Part shown: piece after piece, positions 1-7,497 of the stretch
How the letters are laid out: each line of letters starts with the position of its first letter
How positions within the stretch are numbered: the first letter of the stretch is position 1
NCBI GenBank assembly: GCA_013824615.1
Contig: PNOC01000013.1
Location: 1 to 64,000 of the forward strand
Length of the DNA: 64,000 nucleotides
Reading direction: 5' to 3'
From: Thermodesulfovibrio sp.
Lineage (GTDB): Bacteria; Nitrospirota; Thermodesulfovibrionia; Thermodesulfovibrionales; UBA6898
The notes under the pieces: generated by a model
Seen by the model: only the letters and a program-made list of their open reading frames with translations
What the model was told of the DNA's origin: nothing
The model's database searches: none
Position numbers and translations under genes: made by a program

Positions 1-1634
1 TGATGATGGATGCCATGATCAGCATTGTCTGGAGTATGGGGCTGCTTATCGGGCTGGGGTTCCCTGTCCATATCATGAGTTCCATGGCCCCCGTATTTCT
101 GATGGCAATCGCCACCGACAGCATGCATATCTTCAATGAGTTCTATTTCCGGTACCGGGAGACGAGGGACAAGAAAAAGGCGATCATCGAGACGATGCGC
201 GCGGTAAGCCGACCCGTACGCAATACGGCACTCGCAACAGCAGCCGGTTTTGCCGTACTGCTTTTCATGAATATTATCCCGGTTAAAGTCTTCGGTGGAG
301 TTGTCGCATTCGGTACGATTGCCCTGAGAATTCTAAGTTTCAGTTTCATTCCGGCCATGTTCACCTTTGTAAAGGACGAGAAGATAGAGAAGATTGCCCA
401 CGCTGAAGACATTGGCACAGACAGGACATCTTTGTTTCTTAAGAAGCTCGCGGGGATCGGTACACACAAACCTGGAGTGACTGTTGCCATAGGGGTTGCC
501 CTTGTCATAATCGCCGTTATCGGCATAGCAAAGACAAAGGTGAACAATAATATGGTGGAATGGTTCAAAAAAGGCAGCGATGTACGTGTCTCTGATACGG
601 TCATCAACCAGGCCCTCGGCGGCACCTCGCTTGGTTATATCGTGGCGATAGCGAAGGAGGACGAGTATATCAAGACGCCGGAAGCGATGAAATATATTGA
701 GAAACTGCAGCGGCATCTTGAAAAACTTCCTGTGGTAGGGAAAACAACCTCGGTCGTCGATTATGTGAAGCGTATAAATCGCGTAATCCATGATGATGAC
801 CCAAAATATCATGTTGTCCCGGAGACAAAGGAGATGATCGGACAGTACATCTTCCTCTTCTCTATGTCAGCAAAACCGTCTGATCTGGATAATGTTGTTG
901 ATTATCCGTTCAGACGTGCAAACATCTGGGTCCAGCTTAAGACCTGGGATGCCACGGCAATGCAGAAGGTCATTAACGCAGTGGAAGAATACAAGAAAGC
1001 GAACCAGACGCCGATGGAGATGAAGCCGGCCGGAAACGCCTACTTCAACTTGGTCTGGAACCATGAAGTGCTTTGGGATATGGTGAAGGGCTTTATTCTC
1101 GCGCTGATCGCGGTATTCGCAATACTTGCCTATGACTTCCGTTCCATAAAATGGGCGATCGTCGGCTACACGCCACTTCTATTTACGATCCTTCTGATTT
1201 ATGGTGTTCTAGGTTTTATCGGCAAGGATTTCGACATGCCGATATCTGTTCTTTCCTGTCTTTCCCTCGGCATGGCAGTGGACTTCGCGATCCATTTTGT
1301 AAGCCGGTTCAGGCAGAAATTGGCGGAATGTAGGGGCGAACCTGTGTGTTCGCCCGCTCTGGAAGGGACGCCACAAGGGACTGCCCCTACGCGCGATATG
1401 ATCTCAGAAGCGCTGCACTGGACTGCGGCACGGCCGGGGAAAGGCATAGTCCGCAATGCGGTCCTGTTTGCCGCCTCTTTTGCCGTGATGCTGTTTGCCC
1501 CGCTTACGCCGTATATCACGGTAGGTGCGTTTATCGTGAGCATGATGCTCTTAAGTGCCGTAATGACCATTATTTATCTGCCTGCCCTGATAATGCTCAT
1601 GCAGGGTTGGTTATTCAAAGGAGAAAACCCGTGA
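1..1634 (+). CDS. RND/MMPL-family exporter, 3' part (5' end lies outside window)
   Basis: The gene enters from the left edge, so its start is unknown; 543 residues are visible from base 3. It is an inner-membrane transporter of the RND superfamily, MMPL-like branch, proteins that move hydrophobic or lipid substrates using the proton gradient. Seen: the end of a first membrane block with ATDSMHIFNE (residues 38-46), a soluble periplasmic domain (about 165-355), and a second membrane block carrying the equivalent MAVDFAIHF near residue 427. Such duplicated halves are typical of the family. It is followed without a gap by a LolA-like protein and an outer-membrane barrel, which suggests a three-part envelope export system. 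A repeat-derived stretch is inserted in frame near residues 443-463. Substrate is not deducible. Confidence 0.85.
   Translation, partial: MMDAMISIVWSMGLLIGLGFPVHIMSSMAPVFLMAIATDSMHIFNEFYFRYRETRDKKKAIIETMRAVSRPVRNTALATAAGFAVLLFMNIIPVKVFGGVVAFGTIALRILSFSFIPAMFTFVKDEKIEKIAHAEDIGTDRTSLFLKKLAGIGTHKPGVTVAIGVALVIIAVIGIAKTKVNNNMVEWFKKGSDVRVSDTVINQALGGTSLGYIVAIAKEDEYIKTPEAMKYIEKLQRHLEKLPVVGKTTSVVDYVKRINRVIHDDDPKYHVVPETKEMIGQYIFLFSMSAKPSDLDNVVDYPFRRANIWVQLKTWDATAMQKVINAVEEYKKANQTPMEMKPAGNAYFNLVWNHEVLWDMVKGFILALIAVFAILAYDFRSIKWAIVGYTPLLFTILLIYGVLGFIGKDFDMPISVLSCLSLGMAVDFAIHFVSRFRQKLAECRGEPVCSPALEGTPQGTAPTRDMISEALHWTAARPGKGIVRNAVLFAASFAVMLFAPLTPYITVGAFIVSMMLLSAVMTIIYLPALIMLMQGWLFKGENP
1330..1390. repeat. 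REP-like palindromic repeat lying in frame inside the exporter gene
   Basis: GTAGGGGC (1330-1337) is matched by its inverted copy GCCCCTAC (1383-1390), and inside it GCGAAC...GTTCGC forms a second hairpin at 1336-1353. This resembles the GTAGGGGCG-type intergenic repeats seen in many bacterial genomes. Here it is translated, adding about 20 Cys/Gly/Pro-rich residues to a cytoplasmic loop of the transporter without breaking the frame. Confidence 0.65.
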
Positions 1635-2440
1635 GAATGTTTTTGAGAATTGTTACAGCAGTAACGGTAATAGCCATAACTCTTTCTGTGTATGGTAAAG
1701 CATCTGCCCTGACTCCTGACGAAGTCGCCAAAAAATCTCAGGCAGCCTTCCTTTATCCGGGCAAAGACTTCAAGGCACGGGTCATGATGAAGCTTGTCAG
1801 CAAGGGCGGACAGGAGCGGGTACGAGAGATGACGATGCTCAGAAAGAACTATGGTGATATTGGCGGCGAGCAGAAGTATTTTATCTACTTCTATCAGCCG
1901 GCAGATGTAAAGGACATGACGTTTATGGTCTATAAATATACCGGCAAGGATGCAGACCGGTGGCTCTTTGTCCCCGCGATAAGTATGGTGAGACGGATTG
2001 CGGCAAAGGACAAGCATTCGAGTTTTGTCGGGTCTGACTTTACCTATGAGGATGTATCCGGGAGAAACCTTGAAGAGGATTCCCGTAGTATTGTCAAAGA
2101 GGAAAAAGCCGGCAACAAGGACTGTTACGTGCTCAAGAGCACTCCGAAGGCTGCCGATATGGACTACAGTTACAAAATGGCCTGGATTGACAAGTCCACC
2201 TTCCTTCCGCTCAAAGAGGAATATTTCGACAAAAGAGGTGAGCTGTATAAGGTGTTTACCGCTATAGAAATAAAAGACGTTAAAGGCTTTCCGACGATAA
2301 CCAAAAGAAGCATGAAAAACCTTCAGAGCGGACATATGACCGAGGTCGCTTACGCCAAGGCTGATTACGGCATCGGCATTGAAGACAGCCTGTTTTCCGA
2401 GAGGTTCCTGAAGCAGCCGCCCAAAAAATGGATAGAATAA
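1631..2440 (+). CDS. LolA-like outer membrane lipoprotein-sorting protein (COG2834-type)
   Basis: 269 residues with an N-terminal signal peptide (hydrophobic stretch ending in KASALTPDE) followed by a LolA-like half-barrel sequence: tracts such as YFYQPADVKDMTF and a repeated DYSYKMAWIDK/PLKEEYFDK pattern match the family commonly annotated as outer membrane lipoprotein-sorting protein. It probably works in the periplasm with the upstream RND exporter. Start choice: GTG at 1631 overlaps the exporter stop (GTGA) and has AAAGGAG (1617-1623) 7 nt upstream; ATG at 1637 is the alternative. A longer open frame upstream is ignored because it lies inside the exporter and lacks a signal peptide. The family is recognised; the cargo is unknown. 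Confidence 0.8.
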   Translation: MRMFLRIVTAVTVIAITLSVYGKASALTPDEVAKKSQAAFLYPGKDFKARVMMKLVSKGGQERVREMTMLRKNYGDIGGEQKYFIYFYQPADVKDMTFMVYKYTGKDADRWLFVPAISMVRRIAAKDKHSSFVGSDFTYEDVSGRNLEEDSRSIVKEEKAGNKDCYVLKSTPKAADMDYSYKMAWIDKSTFLPLKEEYFDKRGELYKVFTAIEIKDVKGFPTITKRSMKNLQSGHMTEVAYAKADYGIGIEDSLFSERFLKQPPKKWIE

Positions 2441-2502
2441 TTGAAGTAGCTCAGGCGCCGGTGACTTCAGTACAGGGCAGCTCAATGTTCTGGAGTTTCA
2501 GG

Positions 2503-3765
2503 ATGCATAATCACGCAAGATATATTGTTTTTTTCATTCTAGTCCTGCACTGTATTGCTGCCAGTGCCTATGCCGCCGACATTTCCCTGCATGGGTTTCT
2601 GCAGGGCAACTATGCCGCCGGCGTTGCGGCTTCCAATCCCGATGGCGGCAATTTCAAGTCAGCCGAGGAGCGGCTTCAGCTGAAACTTGATGCTGCAAAG
2701 GACCCATTGCATCTCCTTATCAAGGCAGACGGATGGTATGATCACGTCGGCAAAAAATGGGACTCTGAATTGAGAGAGGGGTATATTGATTACACGGCAA
2801 ATGCCTGGGACATGCGAATCGGCAGGCAGGTCATTACCTGGGGAGTTGGCGATCTGGTGTTTATCAATGATGTATTCCCGAAGGATTATGAGGCATTCTT
2901 TTCCGGAAGACCCCTGGAATATCTGAAGAAGGGTGCTGATTCCGCAAAGATAGGCATATATCCCGGCTTTGCATCCTTTGAGTTTGTCCTGATACCTTAC
3001 TTTACGCCTAATCATTTCCCTGATTCACAGAGATTCTGGATGTTCGATCCATTCTCAGAAAATGGGTCCGTTATTACCGACAGGAATAAAGAAAAGCCTG
3101 CCGCTTCTCTTGAGAATACCGAGATCGCCTTGCGGGCGTATAGAGATATCGCAGGTTTTGACGCATCCCTGTACTATTATCGCGGGTTTCTCAGGCAACC
3201 ATCCATAATGCCGGATAATCTAATGATGCCGACAAAGCTGACCCTCTTTTATCCTCGCCTTTCTGTCTATGGGGCAAGCCTTCAGGGAAAGGCCCTGGAT
3301 GGTGTCCTCAGTCTTGAGGCCGGATACTATGATTCCAGGCAGGACAGACAGGGCACTGATCCTATGATCCCAAATGGGCAGACAAGATTTCTTGCAGGCT
3401 ACCAACGGCAGTTGTGGGAGGATTTCACAATAGGCGTTCAATATTATGCAGAGTATATGCATGACTATACTGCGTATAAGAGGAACCTGCCTCCGGGCTT
3501 CCCGCAGGAAAAACGTCTGCATGACCTTGTTTCGATAAGGCTTACGCAATTTCTCCTTCACCAGACGCTCAGACTTTCATGGTTCTCATCCTGGAGTCCC
3601 TCAGACAGCGATTACTTGCTGAACCCCGAGATCAAATATAACTTTTCTGATCATGTCTGGGCAGCGCTTGGTGGAATGGTTTTCGGAGGCGGAAGATTAT
3701 GGAGCCAGTTCGGCCAGTTGGACAGGAATGACAATGTTTATATGCAGGTAAGATATGAGTTCTGA
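2503..3765 (+). CDS. Outer-membrane beta-barrel protein (DUF1302/porin-like)
   Basis: 420 residues starting MHNHARYIVFF, with a clear signal peptide cut near AYA-ADISLHG. The rest alternates polar and hydrophobic residues, is rich in Tyr/Trp/Gly, and ends in VRYEF, a terminal aromatic typical of BAM-assembled barrels. ATG 2503 is preferred because TGGAG (2491-2495) lies 7 nt upstream and the signal peptide follows at once; a longer frame from 2428 would overlap the preceding gene. It is third in the exporter operon, so it is probably the outer-membrane partner of the RND/LolA-like pair. An alginate-export-like or DUF1302-like porin is the nearest description; the solute is unknown. Confidence 0.75.
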   Translation: MHNHARYIVFFILVLHCIAASAYAADISLHGFLQGNYAAGVAASNPDGGNFKSAEERLQLKLDAAKDPLHLLIKADGWYDHVGKKWDSELREGYIDYTANAWDMRIGRQVITWGVGDLVFINDVFPKDYEAFFSGRPLEYLKKGADSAKIGIYPGFASFEFVLIPYFTPNHFPDSQRFWMFDPFSENGSVITDRNKEKPAASLENTEIALRAYRDIAGFDASLYYYRGFLRQPSIMPDNLMMPTKLTLFYPRLSVYGASLQGKALDGVLSLEAGYYDSRQDRQGTDPMIPNGQTRFLAGYQRQLWEDFTIGVQYYAEYMHDYTAYKRNLPPGFPQEKRLHDLVSIRLTQFLLHQTLRLSWFSSWSPSDSDYLLNPEIKYNFSDHVWAALGGMVFGGGRLWSQFGQLDRNDNVYMQVRYEF

Positions 3766-3787
3766 AACATCTCGTCCTTCCATATTC

Positions 3788-3822
3788 GCAGAGGGATAGG
3801 GGAACGTACCTTTTCCCTCTGC
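3788..3822. terminator. Hairpin between convergent genes, possible terminator
   Basis: A perfect 9-bp stem, GCAGAGGGA (3788-3796) with TCCCTCTGC (3814-3822), sits between the barrel gene and the convergent CDF-like gene. There is no strong T tract, so it is only a candidate bidirectional terminator. Confidence 0.45.
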
Positions 3823-3824
3823 AA

Positions 3825-4490
3825 TTACCTGCAACTACTGTTGCAGGAGCAGACCTGGTTGCCCCGCGCCTTTTCAAAGGCCTCTCTACCTTCTTTTAAC
3901 GAAAGAACAGCAATGCCGACGGCTCCTAAAGAATCAAGCGTGCCTATGCCGGTGAGCTCATAGCCTATGCTCGAAATAAGGAGAATTACTGAAAGATATA
4001 AGCATGCCCGCGTACAGTTGGCATCAGCGATCAATGCCTGCGAATTGAACTGCCTGCCGATTTTCAGCTTATAGTGAATGAGCAGCCACATCGAAAGGAT
4101 CGAGATGCCGGCCACAACAATGCCCCAGAAGGTAGTTACCGGTTTATGCCCCTGATACAGATTGACTAAGGCCGTTGCGATAAGACCAACAGTCAGGATA
4201 TAAAAGGCAGTCCCTGTCACTTTCAGTGCGGTTTTTTCGAAGGCGTCATGGTTTTCGCTGCCGCTCTGTTTCATGCGCCGGATCATGTGCCAGATTCCGA
4301 GCCCTGAGATTACCTCAACAAAGGAATCAAGGCCGAAGCCGAAGAGTGCGATCGTTCCGTCTTCGTAGCCGAAGAAAACCGAAACAAGGCCTTCGATGAG
4401 GTTATAGAAAATTGTAGTGAGAGCGAGGCCGTTTGCCCATTGGTAAAAGGTTTCTCTCTGTGACGATGACCTGAACGGGATTGCTTCCAT
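3825..4490 (-). CDS. CDF-like cation transporter (integral membrane)
   Basis: 221 residues, about five or six membrane segments. FGLDSFVEVISG (about residues 51-62) matches the metal-site helix of cation diffusion facilitators and ALIADANCTRACLY (about 152-165) the later metal-site helix, in which the usual His is replaced by Asn/Cys. The protein is shorter than classical CDF exporters and lacks the cytoplasmic C-terminal domain; it ends in a Cys-rich tail (VCSCNSSCR) that could bind metal. The last codons form a 7-bp hairpin in the DNA. It is convergent with the exporter operon and divergent from selD. Family membership is likely; metal and direction are inferred. No clear ribosome site precedes ATG 4490. 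Confidence 0.7.
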   Translation of the reverse strand: MEAIPFRSSSQRETFYQWANGLALTTIFYNLIEGLVSVFFGYEDGTIALFGFGLDSFVEVISGLGIWHMIRRMKQSGSENHDAFEKTALKVTGTAFYILTVGLIATALVNLYQGHKPVTTFWGIVVAGISILSMWLLIHYKLKIGRQFNSQALIADANCTRACLYLSVILLISSIGYELTGIGTLDSLGAVGIAVLSLKEGREAFEKARGNQVCSCNSSCR

Positions 4491-4534
4491 GTTTTTATAT
4501 TATCACGTATTCTTCATTGAATTCTTTTCTTGGT

Positions 4535-4564
4535 TTGATAAAGACAGTCTTCCCCGGATAAAAT
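4535..4564 (+). promoter_or_regulatory. Candidate sigma-70 promoter for selD
   Basis: TTGATA (4535-4540) and TAAAAT (4559-4564) are separated by 18 bp, about 110 bp upstream of the selD start. Match is moderate. Confidence 0.35.
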
Positions 4565-4677
4565 ATAGACGACACGCTATTTTATAAGCCGATATCGATT
4601 TGTGGTAGGTTTGCTCATGCGGGCCCGCTTACCTTGTCGTTTCAGTTCTCTCACTAAAAGAAACAAGGAGGCGCGGG

Positions 4678-5724
4678 ATGGAAATCAAACTTACCGAACT
4701 TGCAAGCTGCGCGGGCTGAGCAGCGAAATTCAGTCCTCTGGACCTGTCCCACGTGCTGGGGCAGCTGCCTGCCATAACAGATAAAAATGTGCTTGTCGGC
4801 ACATCGAACGCTGATGATGCCGGTATATACCGGCTTACCGACGAGATTGCCGTGGTATTGACCACGGATTTTTTTACGCCTATTGTCGATGACCCTTACT
4901 GGTTCGGAGCTATTGCCGCGGCCAACGCCCTTTCTGACGTATGGGCTATGGGAGGGAAGCCAACGGTTGCCCTGAATATTGCGATGTTCCCAAGCAGTCC
5001 CGAGTTTTTCCCCTCGCTCCAGCGGGTGATGCAGGGCGGCATCGATAAGATGACCGAGGCAGGAGTCTCGATCATCGGCGGACATACGATCAAGGACAAA
5101 GAGCCGAAGTTCGGGTACACGGTTATGGGGCTGATACATCCCGATAGAATCCTCGACAATACCAAGGCAAAACCAGGAGATGCACTCATCCTGACCAAGA
5201 AGATCGGTACCGGCATTGTGTCGACCGGGGTGAAGGCCGGAAAGTGCAGTGATGCGGCCATTGAAGAGTTTACGGCCTCCATGGCGACCCTGAACAAGAG
5301 GGCAGGGGAGTTGATGGTCGAGGCTGATGTCAGCACGGCTACCGACATAACAGGATTTGGCCTTATCGGCCACCTGAATGAAGTGCTTACGGCCAGCCGT
5401 TGCCGGGCGCGCCTTTACTCAAGCCGGGTGCCTTTTTTTGATGAGGCGGTTAGACTGGTCAAGGCGGGCATTGCCCCCGGAGGTACAATGGGTAATCTCA
5501 AGATTTACGACCAATATGTTGCCTGGGCCGGAGATATCGCGGAATATGAAAAAGTCCTCATGAACGATGCCCAGACCTCGGGGGGACTGCTCATCTTTGT
5601 GCCCCAGGAAAAGCGGAAAAAACTGATCGCAACCCTTCAGCAGGAAAATATCCTGGCGGCTCATATAGGTGACCTGCTTGAGGAGCCGGGAAAAGAAGGC
5701 AAGAATATCATTGTAGAGCGCTGA
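4678..5724 (+). CDS. selD: Selenophosphate synthetase SelD, selenocysteine-containing (UGA codon 14)
   Basis: 348 residues if UGA at 4717-4719 is read as selenocysteine. SelD makes selenophosphate from selenide and ATP, the selenium donor for Sec-tRNA. The N-terminus reads SCAGUAAKFSPLDL: Sec14 and Lys17 fall where E. coli SelD has its catalytic Cys17 and Lys20. The rest is a full AIR-synthase/PurM-like enzyme: GTSNADDAGIYRL, DVWAMGG, SIIGGHTIKD, GDALILTKKIGTG, TDITGFGLIGHL and NDAQTSGGLL. Start ATG 4678 has AAGGAGG (4665-4671) 6 nt upstream. A start at 4753 would delete the active-site loop and has no such site. A SECIS-like hairpin lies at 4744-4764. A TSUP permease gene follows 7 nt after the stop. 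Confidence 0.95.
4744..4764 (+). promoter_or_regulatory. SECIS-like hairpin in selD mRNA
   Basis: CTGTCCC (4744-4750) can pair with GGGGCAG (4758-4764), leaving loop ACGTGCT, which contains the G-U favoured in bacterial SECIS loops. The loop begins 32 nt after the UGA, inside the roughly 16-37 nt window known for bacterial SECIS elements. Confidence 0.65.
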
Positions 5725-5731
5725 AGGTTTC

Positions 5732-6511
5732 ATGACGCTCTACCTGTTTCTCTGGTTCGCCGGTTCAATCGTCGGCTTTTTTTCCGGCCTGCTCGGAATA
5801 GGCGGGGGCATACTCATGTTCCCGCTTCTTCTTTATATTCCCCCTTTATTGGGACTTGCTCCTATTGGCGTGAAGAGTATCACAGGCCTGACGATGGTAC
5901 AGGGATTTTTTGCATCCCTGTCAGCCCTGTTTTTTTATAACCGGCATAATCTGGTAAACCGGCCCCTGGTTCTTACCCTGGGGCTTTCACTCTTTCTGTC
6001 TTCGCTGGCAGGGTCCTTTCTCTCCGCCTATGCCCCCGATAAGCTGCTGCTGCTGATCTTCGGGGTGCTGGCCTTTATCGCTTCGCTTATGATGCTCATT
6101 CCCCGAAGTTATGCAAAGGATGAACTGACCGGGGAGTCAGTATCTTTTTCGAGGCCAGTGGCTGTTTTCATTGGAGTCTGCATCGGCTTTCTGATCGGCC
6201 TGGTCGGGCAGGGAGGGGCTTTTATCATTATCCCGCTGCTGCTGTATCTGCTGAAGATCCCCCTCAGGGTTGCGCTCGGCAGCACGCTTGCCATAGGTCT
6301 CTTTTCTTCTTCAGCCGGACTGGTCGGGAAGATGGCTACCGGGCAGGTGCCATTTCAGATGGCGGCTGCGCTGCTTCTCGGAGCTATACCGGCCGCCCGG
6401 TTGGGCAGTATTATTGGGAAAAAAACAAAGACAGAATATCTGCGGTGGCTGCTTGCGGTGATTATTATCTGCACTGCTCTAAAGATTTGGGCAGATATAT
6501 TGAAGGGATAA
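5732..6511 (+). CDS. TSUP (TauE/SafE) family membrane permease
   Basis: 259 residues, largely hydrophobic, with the duplicated TSUP signature: GFFSGLLGIGGGILMFPLLL near residues 16-35 and GFLIGLVGQGGAFIIIPLLL near 151-170. About eight membrane helices. This family carries sulfite, sulfonates, thiosulfate or related oxyanions. It starts 7 nt after selD and is probably cotranscribed, which raises the possibility of a role in selenium or sulfur anion movement; that link is inference only. GAAGG at the selD stop serves as ribosome site for ATG 5732. Confidence 0.85.
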   Translation: MTLYLFLWFAGSIVGFFSGLLGIGGGILMFPLLLYIPPLLGLAPIGVKSITGLTMVQGFFASLSALFFYNRHNLVNRPLVLTLGLSLFLSSLAGSFLSAYAPDKLLLLIFGVLAFIASLMMLIPRSYAKDELTGESVSFSRPVAVFIGVCIGFLIGLVGQGGAFIIIPLLLYLLKIPLRVALGSTLAIGLFSSSAGLVGKMATGQVPFQMAAALLLGAIPAARLGSIIGKKTKTEYLRWLLAVIIICTALKIWADILKG

Positions 6512-6531
6512 CCCTTAACGGCTGTTTCGTG

Positions 6532-7491
6532 TCAACGGTCGCGCTGTTTTCCTAAGGCTTTTAGCAGATCATCTTCATACAGCGCCTTATAACAGGCAGG
6601 ACATATGCCGTGCGAAAATTCGGTGGCTGTTTTTTCTCTGAGGTATTCTTCGAGGTTAATCCAGCTTTCCTCTGGAGTCTCAGTCGCATCGGTTCTGATC
6701 TTTCTGCAGTGGCTGCAGATTGGGAGAATGTTTTCCAGTTTACTGATAAGCGACTGAGCTTCCTGAAGTTCCCTGACACGGGCGATCAGCCTGGTCCCGA
6801 GGAACCAGATTATCAGGAAACCTGCTGCCAGAAAAAACAGATGGATTATGATGATCTTCTGATTCTGGCCGGTCATGGCCGTTTGGAAAGGTGCATAGCT
6901 GAAGGAGACGCTTATGCCTCCCCGTATGTCACCGGTCTTATAGCCCTGTTTTTCATGGCACTTCAGGCATGGAGCATCCACCTTCAGCGGGGCCATATAG
7001 CGGAAGATGTCCGCTCCCGCTCCCCTCGTCAGGGTCGTCTCCTCCGGGGTGCCGCGCTCGAAGGCACTGAGCACTTCGGTTTCCCATTCATCAGCCTTGT
7101 TTTGCGGCCGGATCGGCTTCAGGCTGGTGATATGAGCCTGTATCTCTTTGGTCCTTAAAATTTCAGAAACCATCCTGGTCATGTAGGCGGGATTAACCTT
7201 CGTGAGCCGCATGCCTCCGGTGGTCGTAACGTCCCGCAGCGGGTCTTCAAGGAAGGGATTTGGCTGAGTTTGTGGGGTTATCGGGACATAGACGCCGCCA
7301 TGCTCGGCATTCCATTTCCTTGTGGCTACGATCGTCTGGAAAAAAGAGCGCCCCATGACCGTGGCCAGTTCGCGGTATTGTGTCTGCGTCCCCCGGATAT
7401 TCAGGGCGAGCGACACTGCCGTGGTCAGCAGGAAAAAAATACTGATCAGGAGCAGGTATTTTTTTGCCTTGTCAGTGGCCGTCATACTCAT
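6532..7491 (-). CDS. DUF3365-like heme-type sensor with C-terminal double-CxxC tail
   Basis: 319 residues. TM1 (about 9-29), periplasmic Tll0287/DUF3365-like domain (30-205) with CLKCH at 175-179, a c-type heme attachment motif, and TM2 (211-232). The cytoplasmic end is ILPICSHCRKIR...W...EEYL...FSHGICPACY (C259, C262, C297, C300), a zinc-ribbon-like tail often found after PAS or receiver domains. No kinase or cyclase domain is present, so output is unclear. It begins 6 nt after the upstream hybrid kinase stop and is probably its cotranscribed partner, perhaps a redox or gas sensor. The same tail occurs in the 45471-47090 protein. Confidence 0.8.
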   Translation of the reverse strand: MSMTATDKAKKYLLLISIFFLLTTAVSLALNIRGTQTQYRELATVMGRSFFQTIVATRKWNAEHGGVYVPITPQTQPNPFLEDPLRDVTTTGGMRLTKVNPAYMTRMVSEILRTKEIQAHITSLKPIRPQNKADEWETEVLSAFERGTPEETTLTRGAGADIFRYMAPLKVDAPCLKCHEKQGYKTGDIRGGISVSFSYAPFQTAMTGQNQKIIIIHLFFLAAGFLIIWFLGTRLIARVRELQEAQSLISKLENILPICSHCRKIRTDATETPEESWINLEEYLREKTATEFSHGICPACYKALYEDDLLKALGKQRDR

Positions 7492-7497
7492 GCTGCA

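Noticed and set aside
1346-1630. Longer upstream extension of the LolA-like gene
   Set aside because: It lies in the exporter gene in another frame, has no ribosome site, and would put the signal peptide in mid-protein.
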